From NCBI RefSeq assembly GCF_947493125.1, contig NZ_CANLQB010000002.1:310001-374000 (forward strand): DNA of 64,000 nt. The letters are read 5' to 3'. Numbering within the stretch: position 1 is the first letter of the stretch; each line of letters begins with the position of its first letter. The notes under the pieces are model-generated. The model made no database searches. It was given only the letters and a program-made list of their open reading frames with translations, and was not told the DNA's origin. Source of the DNA: an uncultured Roseobacter sp. (GTDB taxonomy: Bacteria; Pseudomonadota; Alphaproteobacteria; Rhodobacterales; Rhodobacteraceae). Position numbers and translations under genes: made by a program. Positions 46,954 through 55,604 of the stretch are shown piece by piece.

Positions 46954-47307
46954 ATGGCACAGAACAAAAAAGCCTCGCGGCAGCAGGTCTATACGCTGGT
47001 TGTGCAGATCGGCCGGAAGGAGGGCGACGGTCTTCCAGCCAACGCCACAGGTGCGGGCCTCGTCGTGTTTGCAAGCGGGGTGGACGAGGCTGAGGCGGTG
47101 CGTGAAACCGTTGCGGTGCTCAAACAGGCGGAGACCGCGCCGCTCGACGTCACGGGCTATGGCACGCTGGCGGACCGGCTGGCCGAAGGACATGAGATCA
47201 GCGACGAGGAACGTGACCTGATGCAGCGGGCGCTTGACGAGAACGCTGTGATCATTGCGCAGATGGAGCCCTTCTATGACACGCATCCGGCCACAGACGC
47301 GGACTAG
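46954..47307 (+). CDS. Conserved-looking small protein upstream of dapE
   Basis: 117-residue acidic protein (MAQNKKASRQQVYTLVVQIGRKEGD...). A beta-strand start, alternating alpha-beta pattern and an acidic C-terminal half (GHEISDEERDLMQRALDENAVI) suggest a small folded domain, but I recognise no family. AGAAGGGG precedes the ATG at 46954. It lies 10 bases behind the 310-residue protein and 93 before dapE. Confidence 0.75.
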   Translation: MAQNKKASRQQVYTLVVQIGRKEGDGLPANATGAGLVVFASGVDEAEAVRETVAVLKQAETAPLDVTGYGTLADRLAEGHEISDEERDLMQRALDENAVIIAQMEPFYDTHPATDAD

Positions 47308-47400
47308 CCGATCCGGCGCAGCCCGACCGCGAAACCAGTGTTGTCCTCCGGATTGGCGCTCCGGTGACGACTCGCTCTCATTCTGGAAGGACACCCTGCC

Positions 47401-48546
47401 ATGCCCGTGACAGATCCCGTTGCGCTCACTGCTGATCTTGTGCGTTGCCCGTCCGTGACACCGGCGGATGAGGGCGCTCTCGACATCCTGCATGATCTTC
47501 TGGAGACCGCAGGATTTGAGTGCAGCTGGGCGGACCGCGGCGGAATTCGCAATCTCTTTGCGCGGTGGGGCGAGAAAGGGCATGCGCGCACCTTCGGGTT
47601 CAATGGTCATACGGATGTGGTGCCCATTGGTGATGAGGCCGCCTGGACCATGCCACCGTTCGGCGCGGAGATCGACGGCGGCATTCTCTACGGTCGCGGT
47701 GCAACGGACATGAAGTCAGGCGTGGCCGCCTTTGCCGCAGCAGCGGTGGATTTCGTGACGACGCAACCGCCGGATGGGGCGATCATCCTTGCCATCACAG
47801 GGGACGAGGAAGGCGATGCGGTCGACGGGACGACCGCGTTGCTCGACCATATGGACGCCCGCGGCGAGCGGATGGACGTCTGCCTCGTCGGGGAGCCCAC
47901 CTGCCCGGATCGCATGGGTGAGATGGTGAAAATCGGGCGCCGCGGATCCATGTCCGCTTGGGTCAAGGTGATCGGCAAGCAAGGGCATTCTGCCTATCCC
48001 CACAGGGCGCTGAACCCGCTCCCGGCGATGATGCGCCTGATGGACCGGATGGCCAGTCATGAGCTGGATCAGGGAACGGAGTACTTCGACCCCTCAACGC
48101 TGGCGGTCGTGACCGTGGACACAGGCAATGCCGCCACGAATGTGATCCCCGCGGAGTGCTCTGCCGCGATCAACCTCCGGTTCAATGACAGCCATAGTGG
48201 CGCCTCCTTGAGCGCGTGGATCAGGGAGGAGATATCCCGGATTGAGGCAGAGTTCGGTGTCAGAACCGAGCTGCGGATCAAGATTTCCGGGGAGAGTTTT
48301 CTGACGCCACCGGGCCCTCTCTCCGAGCTTGTCAGCAAAGCCGTTGCTGCGGAGACCGGTGTTGTCCCGGTTCTGTCGACGACCGGTGGCACCTCCGATG
48401 CGCGGTTCATCAAGGATCATTGCCCGGTTGTCGAATTCGGCCTCGTCGGTCAGTCCATGCACCAGGTGGATGAACATGTGGAGGTTGCCCAGATCGAGCA
48501 GCTCAAGGCCGTCTACAGCCGGATCCTGAAAGACTACTTCGCATGA
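47401..48546 (+). CDS. dapE: Succinyl-diaminopimelate desuccinylase
   Basis: M20-family zinc peptidase that removes succinate from N-succinyl-LL-diaminopimelate. The 381 residues have [12 protein letters not shown] (zinc His/Asp, about 66-77), [11 protein letters not shown] (zinc Asp), [11 protein letters not shown] (catalytic and zinc Glu) and a late [10 protein letters not shown] histidine. Length is normal. An AAGGACA site precedes the ATG. It pairs functionally with dapD 1.5 kb upstream. Confidence 0.97.
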   Translation: MPVTDPVALTADLVRCPSVTPADEGALDILHDLLETAGFECSWADRGGIRNLFARWGEKGHARTFGFNGHTDVVPIGDEAAWTMPPFGAEIDGGILYGRGATDMKSGVAAFAAAAVDFVTTQPPDGAIILAITGDEEGDAVDGTTALLDHMDARGERMDVCLVGEPTCPDRMGEMVKIGRRGSMSAWVKVIGKQGHSAYPHRALNPLPAMMRLMDRMASHELDQGTEYFDPSTLAVVTVDTGNAATNVIPAECSAAINLRFNDSHSGASLSAWIREEISRIEAEFGVRTELRIKISGESFLTPPGPLSELVSKAVAAETGVVPVLSTTGGTSDARFIKDHCPVVEFGLVGQSMHQVDEHVEVAQIEQLKAVYSRILKDYFA

Positions 48547-48618
48547 TAATTCGTGGCTGGCAGGCGTGGGCGGCGTGACGATGTGCAGAGGGGTGCTGGG
48601 TCGACCGTGCCGCGGACG

Positions 48619-49218
48619 ATGAAACGCACCGTGATCGTTATGCTCAAGGAGCCGCACCCCGGGCGGGTGAAGACGCGCCTGGGTCGTGATATCGGCATGG
48701 TGCCCGCGGCGTGGTGGTTTCGACATCAGAGCAGGGCGCTGTTGCGCCGTCTGGAGGATCCGAGATGGTCGGTGGTGCTGGCGGTTAGCCCGGATGCCGA
48801 GGGCCTGGCCAGCCGTGTCTGGCCCCATCATTTGCCCCGGACCCCGCAGGGTGCCGGTAGCCTGGGAGATCGCATGCGTCGGATGCTGCGCCGCTTCAAG
48901 GGCGGAGATATCTGCATCGTGGGTGCGGATATTCCGGGCATCGGGCGGGATCATATCTTTCGCGCGTTCCGCGCCCTGGGGCGCGCGGATGCCGTCGTCG
49001 GACCGGCGCCGGATGGCGGCTATTGGCTCATTGGATTGAAAGCGGCGCGGGCCGTCCCGCCTGGGCTTTTTCGCGGCGTCCGCTGGTCCACGGAGCATGC
49101 CTTGTGCGATACAGCGGCGACGTTGGGTGATCTGCGCCTTGCCCATGTCGATGAATTGCGGGACGTGGATGGTCTCGACGATTTGCGCATGACGACCCAG
49201 CATGTGCGTGCTACCTGA
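48619..49218 (+). CDS. DUF2064/TIGR04282-type glycosyltransferase-like protein
   Basis: 199-residue Rossmann/GT-A-like protein with the family N-terminus VIVMLKEPHPGRVKTRLGRDIG (shown from residue 5), GSLGDRMRRM, IVGADIPGI and GPAPDGGYWLIGL. The family contains nucleotidyl- or glycosyltransferase-like proteins of uncertain substrate, some linked to arsenosugar synthesis. I use the ATG at 48619; earlier GTG codons are possible. It ends 5 bases before rnr, whose ribosome-binding site overlaps this stop codon. Confidence 0.82.
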   Translation: MKRTVIVMLKEPHPGRVKTRLGRDIGMVPAAWWFRHQSRALLRRLEDPRWSVVLAVSPDAEGLASRVWPHHLPRTPQGAGSLGDRMRRMLRRFKGGDICIVGADIPGIGRDHIFRAFRALGRADAVVGPAPDGGYWLIGLKAARAVPPGLFRGVRWSTEHALCDTAATLGDLRLAHVDELRDVDGLDDLRMTTQHVRAT

Positions 49219-49223
49219 GGGGC

Positions 49224-51479
49224 ATGAGCCGCATCCCCTCAAAGTCCGACATTCTCGACTGGATCAGCGAAAACCCGACGCTGACCGCGAAGCGCGACAT
49301 TGCCAAGGCGTTCGGGGTGAAAGGGGCCGCGCGTATTGACCTCAAGCGCGTGCTGAAGGAACTCGAAACCGAGGGTCACCTCGAAAAGCGCAAGCGCAGC
49401 TATCAGGATCCCGATCGTCTGCCCCCGGTCTCTGTGCTTCAGATCACCGGCCCGGATGCCGATGGCGACCTTTTTGCCAAACCGATGGAATGGCAGGGCG
49501 AGGGCGTGGAGCCCGTGATCCTCGTTGTCACGCGGGCCGCTGACCCGGCGCTGGGGTCAGGCGACCGGATCCTGGCGCGGCTGACGCTGATCAAGGGCGA
49601 GGAGCATCACTATGAGGCGCGGCTCATTCGCCGCATCGGCACCAACCCGCGCCGTATCCTCGGAGTATTTCGCAAGACCGCGGAGGGGGGGCGTATTGTT
49701 CCGGTCGACAAGGGATCGGACAAGGAATGGGTCGTGGCCGAGGGCGCCACGCACGGAGCCAAAGACGGGGAACTGGTCGAGGCTGAGCAGGCTGGGCCGA
49801 AGGGGCGCATGGGGCTGCCACGCGCCCGGGTGGTCGAACGACTGGGAGATCCATCCGCGGCAAAGGCTGTCTCGCTCATTGCGATCCACCAGCACGGTAT
49901 TCCCGACAGCTTCCCCGATGACGTGATTACCGAAGCCGACCGCGCCAAGCCGATTGGCCTGAAGGGGCGCGAGGATTTGCGGCATCTTCCGCTGATCACC
50001 ATCGACCCATCGGATGCGCGCGATCACGACGATGCCTGTTATGCACACGCTGACGAGGACCCTTCGAACCCGGACGGCCATATCGTCTGGGTCGCGATTG
50101 CGGATGTGGCGGCCTATGTGACGGCGGGCTCGGCGCTGGACCGAGAGGCGCGCAAGCGTGGCAATTCCACGTATTTTCCGGATCGTGTGGTTCCGATGCT
50201 GCCGGACCGGCTGTCGGGCGATCTCTGTTCCCTGCATGAAGGGGTGCCGCGCGCCTGCATTGCAGTGCGCATGCAGCTGGATGCGGAGGGCACCATGCTC
50301 TCACACAGCTTTCATCGCGGATTGATGCGGTCCCCTGCGTCGCTCCACTACGAAGAGGTTCAGCAGGCTGTCGATGGCGCACCGAATGATCGCTGTGGTC
50401 CGCTGCTGGAGCCCGTGTTGAAGCCGCTCTATGCGGCCTATGAGGCTCTGGTTGCGGCGCGTGCGCGGCGCCAGCCGCTCGATCTGGATCTGCCCGAACG
50501 GCGGATCGAATTGGACGACGCGGGGCAGGTGACGTCGGTCAGCTTCAAGGACCGGCTGGACGCGCACCGATTGATCGAGGAGTTCATGATCCTCGCCAAT
50601 GTCGCCGCCGCGGAGACGCTGATCGCGAAGCGGGTCCCGCTTCTCTTCCGCGTCCATGAAGAGCCGAGCCCAGAGAAGCTCGACGCCTTGCGTGAGACGG
50701 CGCAGGCCAGCGGCTATGCTCTGGCGAAGGGTCAGGTCCTGAAGACCGCCCACCTCAATCGGTTGCTGAACGCGGCAGCGGGATCCGAGGATGCGGAACT
50801 GATCAATATGTCCACTTTGCGCGCGATGACCCAGGCCTATTACGCGCCGGACAATCTTGGGCACTTCGGACTGGCACTGTCGCGGTATGCGCATTTCACC
50901 TCTCCCATTCGGCGCTATGCCGATCTGGTGGTTCACCGCGCGCTGATCGCGGCCCATGGTTGGGGCAATGACGGGCTCAGACCCGAAGACTATGACGCAC
51001 TGGAAGCAATCGGGGAGCATATCTCGGATACGGAACGGCGCTCCATGATTGCCGAACGCGATACCACGGACCGCTACATCGCATCCTATCTGAGTGAGCG
51101 CGTGGGCGATGAGTTCAGCGGTCGGATCAGCGGCATTGCCCGCTTCGGTGTCTTCGTGAAGCTGGACGACGCCGGAGCCGACGGGCTGGTTCCGATGCGG
51201 TCGATTGGGCGCGAATACTTTCACTATGATGCCGAGGCGGGGACGCTGATGGGTGCAGATACAGGGCTCATGATCAGCCTTGGACAGCGGGTGACCGTAC
51301 GCCTTGCCGAGGCCACGCCGGTTACGGGTGGTATCGCGCTTGAGCTTCTGGCGCTGGAGGGCGATGCCATTCCGCAGGGCCGCCGGTCGCCTGCGGGCAG
51401 GCCGCCGCGCCGCGGGCGGATCAAGGCCAAACGTCGGGCTGAGAAGACACGGCGCAAGGTCAAGCGGACGCGGCGCTAG
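49224..51479 (+). CDS. rnr: Ribonuclease R
   Basis: 751-residue 3'-5' exoribonuclease that degrades structured RNA. Order: an N-terminal winged-helix segment (ILDWISENPTLTAKRDIAKAFG), cold-shock-like domains, the RNB catalytic domain with the aspartate cluster TIDPSDARDHDDACYA at about residue 257, the RNB sequence SRYAHFTSPIRRYADLVVHR, an S1 domain near 640-715 (FSGRISGIARFGVFVKL), and a lysine/arginine-rich tail of about 30 residues. Its TAG stop lies in a CTAG shared with the stop of the convergent GST gene. Confidence 0.97.
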   Translation: MSRIPSKSDILDWISENPTLTAKRDIAKAFGVKGAARIDLKRVLKELETEGHLEKRKRSYQDPDRLPPVSVLQITGPDADGDLFAKPMEWQGEGVEPVILVVTRAADPALGSGDRILARLTLIKGEEHHYEARLIRRIGTNPRRILGVFRKTAEGGRIVPVDKGSDKEWVVAEGATHGAKDGELVEAEQAGPKGRMGLPRARVVERLGDPSAAKAVSLIAIHQHGIPDSFPDDVITEADRAKPIGLKGREDLRHLPLITIDPSDARDHDDACYAHADEDPSNPDGHIVWVAIADVAAYVTAGSALDREARKRGNSTYFPDRVVPMLPDRLSGDLCSLHEGVPRACIAVRMQLDAEGTMLSHSFHRGLMRSPASLHYEEVQQAVDGAPNDRCGPLLEPVLKPLYAAYEALVAARARRQPLDLDLPERRIELDDAGQVTSVSFKDRLDAHRLIEEFMILANVAAAETLIAKRVPLLFRVHEEPSPEKLDALRETAQASGYALAKGQVLKTAHLNRLLNAAAGSEDAELINMSTLRAMTQAYYAPDNLGHFGLALSRYAHFTSPIRRYADLVVHRALIAAHGWGNDGLRPEDYDALEAIGEHISDTERRSMIAERDTTDRYIASYLSERVGDEFSGRISGIARFGVFVKLDDAGADGLVPMRSIGREYFHYDAEAGTLMGADTGLMISLGQRVTVRLAEATPVTGGIALELLALEGDAIPQGRRSPAGRPPRRGRIKAKRRAEKTRRKVKRTRR

Positions 51480-52168
51480 GCCAGCATCTCTTCTACGCGG
51501 GAGACATAGCCCATCAACACGGCATTCTCCTTGATCCGATTCGAAAGTGCTGTCTCGCCCGGGCTTGAGATCGCGGCGCCGAGCATAGGCCCGACGGAGG
51601 CATCTGCGGCGGTCGGGCGGTCCCCGAAGAGGAACCGGTTCTGCCAGAGGCGCGTCACGATGGCTTCCAGATCAGGCTCCAGCCTCGCCAGCCGCTGCTC
51701 GGACGTGAAGCGCCCCAGACCCTGGACATACATCGCCGCCAAGAGGTTTTTGCGTATCCGGCGGGCGACCATCCGGCGCACCAGTTTCGGCACCGAGGCA
51801 AAGTAGGTCTCGCGGATTTCGGGCCAGGCCAAGTCGTCTCCCCAACGGTCCAGTACGATATGGAAGTAGAGATGCTCCTCTGCCATCCGGATGAACGCGC
51901 GCGAGGTCGACTTGTCCATCTCTGACAGGCCGCTGTCGAATCTGGCGCCCTGCGCTTCGAGATAAGACCGGATCATGTCGCTGTCTGCGATCAGTTGATC
52001 CTCGGCGCGGATCACCGGCAGTTTCTGGTGGGGCATCATGCGGGGATCAAGCGTGTTTTCGCGCCTCCAGCGCTGGCCGGAGAGGTTCAGCAGATGCGCG
52101 GCCTTGATGCAAAACGGGCTGCCTGAGAACTGGCCAAAAGCGGGCGGGTAGGTGAGCAATGTGATCAT
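51476..52168 (-). CDS. Glutathione S-transferase family protein
   Basis: 230-residue protein. The N-terminal thioredoxin-like domain (PPAFGQFSGSPFCIKAAHLL, then the cis-proline region KLPVIRAEDQLIADSDMI, where the E/D-S pair binds glutathione) is followed by an all-helical C-terminal domain with RPTAADASVGPML. It resembles GSTs with a serine or cysteine near residue 17-19 as the catalytic centre. AAGGAG lies seven bases before the ATG at 52168. It is divergent from a YafY/WYL regulator, a common pairing, and convergent with rnr. Confidence 0.85.
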   Translation of the reverse strand: MITLLTYPPAFGQFSGSPFCIKAAHLLNLSGQRWRRENTLDPRMMPHQKLPVIRAEDQLIADSDMIRSYLEAQGARFDSGLSEMDKSTSRAFIRMAEEHLYFHIVLDRWGDDLAWPEIRETYFASVPKLVRRMVARRIRKNLLAAMYVQGLGRFTSEQRLARLEPDLEAIVTRLWQNRFLFGDRPTAADASVGPMLGAAISSPGETALSNRIKENAVLMGYVSRVEEMLA

Positions 52169-52224
52169 GGGACGCTCCTTGTCTGTCGGGTAAGGTTTAT
52201 ACGCAGCTGCTGTCACTTTCTGTC

Positions 52225-52236
52225 ACCACTTGTGGT
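52225..52236. promoter_or_regulatory. Dyad between the GST and YafY-type regulator genes
   Basis: ACCAC-TT-GTGGT, flanked by repeats of CTGTCAC at 52210 and 52220, lies 12 bases before the regulator's ATG and 57 before the GST start. A shared operator for the divergent pair is plausible. Confidence 0.4.
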
Positions 52237-52247
52237 AGTGTCGCTGT

Positions 52248-52967
52248 ATGAGCCGCACACACCGCCTCTTTCAGATGATGCAGACGCTGCGCCGGTTGCC
52301 ACCTCCGGTGACGGCGACGCAGCTGGCGGATGAGATGCAAATGTCCCCCCGCACGATCTATCGTGACATTGATGCGCTGCGCAGCATGGGCGCGGTGATC
52401 GACGGGGAGGCCGGGTTTGGCTACACGCTGATCGAGGACGCGGCGCTGCCGCCTTTGGGCTTTGAGGACGATGAGCTGGAGGCGCTGGTGCTCGGTTTGC
52501 GCGATGTGGCGGTGATCGGCGATCCGGCGCTTGCCAAGGCGGCACGGTCCGCACTTGCGAAGATCAAGGCGCGCGTTCCACCGCGTCAGGCCCATCGTCT
52601 GCAGCATGCCGTGCTGGATGCCCACCGCTTTGTCAGCCTGCCGGAAATCGAGATTGATGTGGCGGGGCTGCGGGCAGCGACCTGGGATGAGGTGAGCGTC
52701 ACATTCGGCTATCGCGACCGCAATGGAGCAGAGACCATCCGGCAGGTTGATCCTCTTGGTCTTGTCTATCTCGACAAGACCAATGTGCTCCTGGCGTGGT
52801 GCCATCTGCGCAAGGATTTCAGGACCTTCCGCCTGGACCGCATGCGGAACCTGCAGCGCACGGATCAGAGTTTTCGCCCGCGCCGTGTTCCGATGTTGCG
52901 GGAACATCTGGAAATCATCCGCTGTGAGGTGGAACAATTGGCGAATGACCGCATAACCGCTGATTGA
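52248..52967 (+). CDS. YafY-family WYL-domain transcriptional regulator
   Basis: 239-residue regulator with an N-terminal DeoR-type helix-turn-helix (residues 3-60, TATQLADEMQMSPRTIYRDIDAL) and a central-to-C-terminal WYL domain, which senses small ligands, with RQVDPLGLVYLDKTNVLLAWCHLRKDFRTF at about 163-192 (pieces of one motif). It is divergent from the GST gene and so probably controls it. No phage-defence genes lie nearby, so a CapW-like role is not suggested. Confidence 0.88.
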   Translation: MSRTHRLFQMMQTLRRLPPPVTATQLADEMQMSPRTIYRDIDALRSMGAVIDGEAGFGYTLIEDAALPPLGFEDDELEALVLGLRDVAVIGDPALAKAARSALAKIKARVPPRQAHRLQHAVLDAHRFVSLPEIEIDVAGLRAATWDEVSVTFGYRDRNGAETIRQVDPLGLVYLDKTNVLLAWCHLRKDFRTFRLDRMRNLQRTDQSFRPRRVPMLREHLEIIRCEVEQLANDRITAD

Positions 52968-53035
52968 ATCCTTTGGAAATCGTCCGACTCGCGCTACACT
53001 TCGCCCAACAATAAAGAGCAGCAGTAGGGCACATC

Positions 53036-54376
53036 ATGCGGTTGAAATCGGTTTGCGCAGTTGCTTTTGCAACTGCATTGGTGGGGACAAGTGTCGGTGC
53101 TTTGGGCAGCACCCAGTCGCTGAGGCCGGTCTTGCGGCCAGCGGAGGCCCCCGCGCCTGTCGTGAGCGACGTGACTGTGGTTGCATCCGCCATCCGGCCC
53201 AAGTTGCGCCCGGACCGAGCGGTCGCACCTCTGATCCCTGCGACCCAAATCGCGTCGAACCCAGGGTTCGAGCGGTGGATTCGCGGTTTTGAACAACGGG
53301 CCCGGGCGCAAGGCATCCGGGCATCCACCCTTCAGGCCGCCTTTCGGGGGGTGCAATACGATCCGGATGTGATCCGGCGAGACCGGAACCAGTCGGAATT
53401 CACCAAGACGATTTGGGAGTATCTCGACAGCGCGGCATCCGATACGCGGGTGCGGAACGGAAAGGACGCGCTGCGGAAACATCGGCGCAAGCTGGAGGCG
53501 ATCGAGGCGCGCTATGGCGTCGAGAAGGAGGTCGTCGTGGCGGTCTGGGGGCTCGAGAGCGCCTATGGAGAGTACCGTGGCAAGAACGACATCATCCAGT
53601 CTCTCGCCACGCTGGCCTATGACGGTCGGCGCGGCGCGTTTTTCGAAGAACAGCTAATCGCCGCGCTGAAAATTCTGCAGAACGGGGATACCAGCCCGCG
53701 AAACATGACCGGAAGCTGGGCGGGTGCCATGGGCCACACGCAGTTTATCCCGACGTCATATCTGGCCTACGCGGTTGATTTCACCGGCGACGGGCGGCGG
53801 GACATCTGGGCTGACGATCCGTCTGATGCGCTGGCCTCGACGGCCGCTTATCTGAAGCGCTTTGGTTGGGTCAAAGGCCAGCCGTGGGGTGTGGAGGTTC
53901 AACTGCCGCGCGGCTTCAACTATGCGCAGGCCAACCGGAAGGTGACGAAAACGCCCGGGCAGTGGGCGCAACTCGGCGTGGTGGACATGCGCGGGCGTGC
54001 AGTGCCAAATTATGGCCGCGCGTCGATCCTGCTGCCAGCGGGCGGACAGGGCGCGGCCTTCATGATTTTCAAGAACTTCAGTGTGATCGAGCGCTACAAC
54101 ACGGCGGATGCTTACGTGATTGGTGTCGGCCACCTGAGTGACCGGATCAAGGGTGGCCCTGCGATCCAGGCGAGCTGGCCGCGCGGAGACCGGGCTCTGA
54201 CCTTTTCGGAGCGCAAGGAGTTGCAGCAGCGTCTGACCCGGGCGGGGTTCAGCACCCAAGGTGTGGACGGTCGGATCGGGCCCAAGACCATCGCCGCGGT
54301 CCGTGCCTATCAGCGCAATCAGGGATTGGTGCAGGACGGCTATGCCTCCCTCAGCCTGCTCAAAAGACTGCGCTAG
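53036..54376 (+). CDS. Lytic murein transglycosylase with C-terminal peptidoglycan-binding domain
   Basis: 446-residue exported enzyme that cleaves peptidoglycan glycan strands, forming 1,6-anhydromuramyl ends. A signal peptide (AVAFATALVGTSVGALG) and a short linker precede the MltB-type catalytic domain (about 75-365), with the catalytic glutamate in VWGLESAYGEYRG and AMGHTQFIPTSYLAYAVD. A PG_binding_1 domain (about 380-446, LTRAGFSTQGVDGRIGPKT) follows. It stands alone, convergent with the ABC permease operon. Confidence 0.92.
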   Translation: MRLKSVCAVAFATALVGTSVGALGSTQSLRPVLRPAEAPAPVVSDVTVVASAIRPKLRPDRAVAPLIPATQIASNPGFERWIRGFEQRARAQGIRASTLQAAFRGVQYDPDVIRRDRNQSEFTKTIWEYLDSAASDTRVRNGKDALRKHRRKLEAIEARYGVEKEVVVAVWGLESAYGEYRGKNDIIQSLATLAYDGRRGAFFEEQLIAALKILQNGDTSPRNMTGSWAGAMGHTQFIPTSYLAYAVDFTGDGRRDIWADDPSDALASTAAYLKRFGWVKGQPWGVEVQLPRGFNYAQANRKVTKTPGQWAQLGVVDMRGRAVPNYGRASILLPAGGQGAAFMIFKNFSVIERYNTADAYVIGVGHLSDRIKGGPAIQASWPRGDRALTFSERKELQQRLTRAGFSTQGVDGRIGPKTIAAVRAYQRNQGLVQDGYASLSLLKRLR

Positions 54377-54422
54377 AGCATTGCTGTAAGGCCTTTTTGG
54401 GATCCCTGAAATCCCATTGCGG

Positions 54423-55601
54423 TCAGGCGGGGGACATCCCCCGCAGCCGTTCGGACCGGCGGCGCAGCAGTTCAACGACCGTGAGCAGTGCGATGGAGAG
54501 GATCACGAGGATCGTCGCCACCGCCAGGATCGTCGGGCTTATCTGTTCGCGCAAGCCCGTGAACATCTGCCAGGGCAGTGTTTTCTGTCCGGCCGAGCCG
54601 ACGAAGAGCACGACGACCACTTCATCGAAGCTGGTGATGAAGGCGAAGAGACCGCCCGAGATCACACCGGGAAGGATCAGCGGCATTTGTACCCGGAAGA
54701 ACGTGGTGACGGGCCCTGCCCCCATATTGGCGGCGGCCCGTGTCAGGGAGTTGTCGAAGCCGACGAGGGTGGCTGTCACCGTGATAATGACGAAGGGAAT
54801 GCCCAGGGCGGCATGAGCCAGCACGACGCCGATGTAGGTGCCTTGCAGCCCGATGCGGCTGTAGAAGAAGTACATGCCCGCAGCGGAGATGATCAGCGGG
54901 ACGATCATGGGCGAGATCAGGATCGCCATGATCGCGCGGCGGAAAGGGACGTGTGGCTGGCTCAGCCCGATGGCCGCGAGAGTGCCGAAGCTGACCGACA
55001 ACAGCGTGGCCATCGGTGCGATCTTCACCGAATTGGCGAGCGCGCCCTGCCAGTCGGAGTTGGTGAAGAAGTCCTCGTAATGCTTGAGCGAGTAGCCGGC
55101 CGGATCGAAGCGCAGCATTTCCGGCGTGAAGGTGAAGAAATCCTCAGCGTTAAAGCTCAGCGGCATCACGACGAGGATGGGCGTGATGAGGAAAATCAGG
55201 ATCGCGCCGCAGATCATGCGGAAGGTGTGATGCCACAGCACCTGCCCTGGCGTGAGATAGGGTGCGACGTAGGCGCGGTATCGCCCTTCGTATAGCCAGA
55301 ACGTGAACCATCCGAAGAACCAGCCAAAGAAGGCTCCGATCAGAGCCGCAGCGATCCCGCCGATGACAAGACCCGCGAGCGCGCCCATGACGATCAACGC
55401 CCAGCGGCTGGGTCGTTCCGCCTGTACAACTTGCGTCGTGAGGTAGGCTGCTGCTGCCATCAGGATCGCGCCCCCGATGACGCCCAGCAGGGAACTGCCC
55501 TGTGCGGTGCCCACAAGCAGACCGGCAAAGGCTCCGGCCAGCGCGACGACCGGAACGTAGAAGGACACCGGCGTCCGGGAAACGGGGGTCAATGCGGACA
55601 T
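54423..55601 (-). CDS. Polyamine-type ABC permease (PotC-like) with extra N-terminal membrane helices
   Basis: 392-residue inner-membrane permease, against about 265-280 for PotC. The PotC-like core occupies about residues 120-390, with the EAA-type loop ALTRAAANMGAGPVTTFFRVQMPLILPG-like segment near 305. Before it lie three or four additional hydrophobic segments (VVALAGAFAGLLVG, LGVIGGAILMAAAA, ALIVMGALAGLVIGGIAAALIG). It is the last gene of the potA-potD-DUF1330-potB-potC-type operon, 3 bases after the other permease. Import of polyamine or a similar cation is inferred. Confidence 0.85.
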   Translation of the reverse strand: MSALTPVSRTPVSFYVPVVALAGAFAGLLVGTAQGSSLLGVIGGAILMAAAAYLTTQVVQAERPSRWALIVMGALAGLVIGGIAAALIGAFFGWFFGWFTFWLYEGRYRAYVAPYLTPGQVLWHHTFRMICGAILIFLITPILVVMPLSFNAEDFFTFTPEMLRFDPAGYSLKHYEDFFTNSDWQGALANSVKIAPMATLLSVSFGTLAAIGLSQPHVPFRRAIMAILISPMIVPLIISAAGMYFFYSRIGLQGTYIGVVLAHAALGIPFVIITVTATLVGFDNSLTRAAANMGAGPVTTFFRVQMPLILPGVISGGLFAFITSFDEVVVVLFVGSAGQKTLPWQMFTGLREQISPTILAVATILVILSIALLTVVELLRRRSERLRGMSPA

Positions 55602-55604
55602 GGA

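Noticed and set aside
54390-54420. GGGAT/ATCCC dyad after the lytic transglycosylase
   Set aside because: Only five pairs with a seven-base loop and no T-tract in the right place; too weak to call a terminator.
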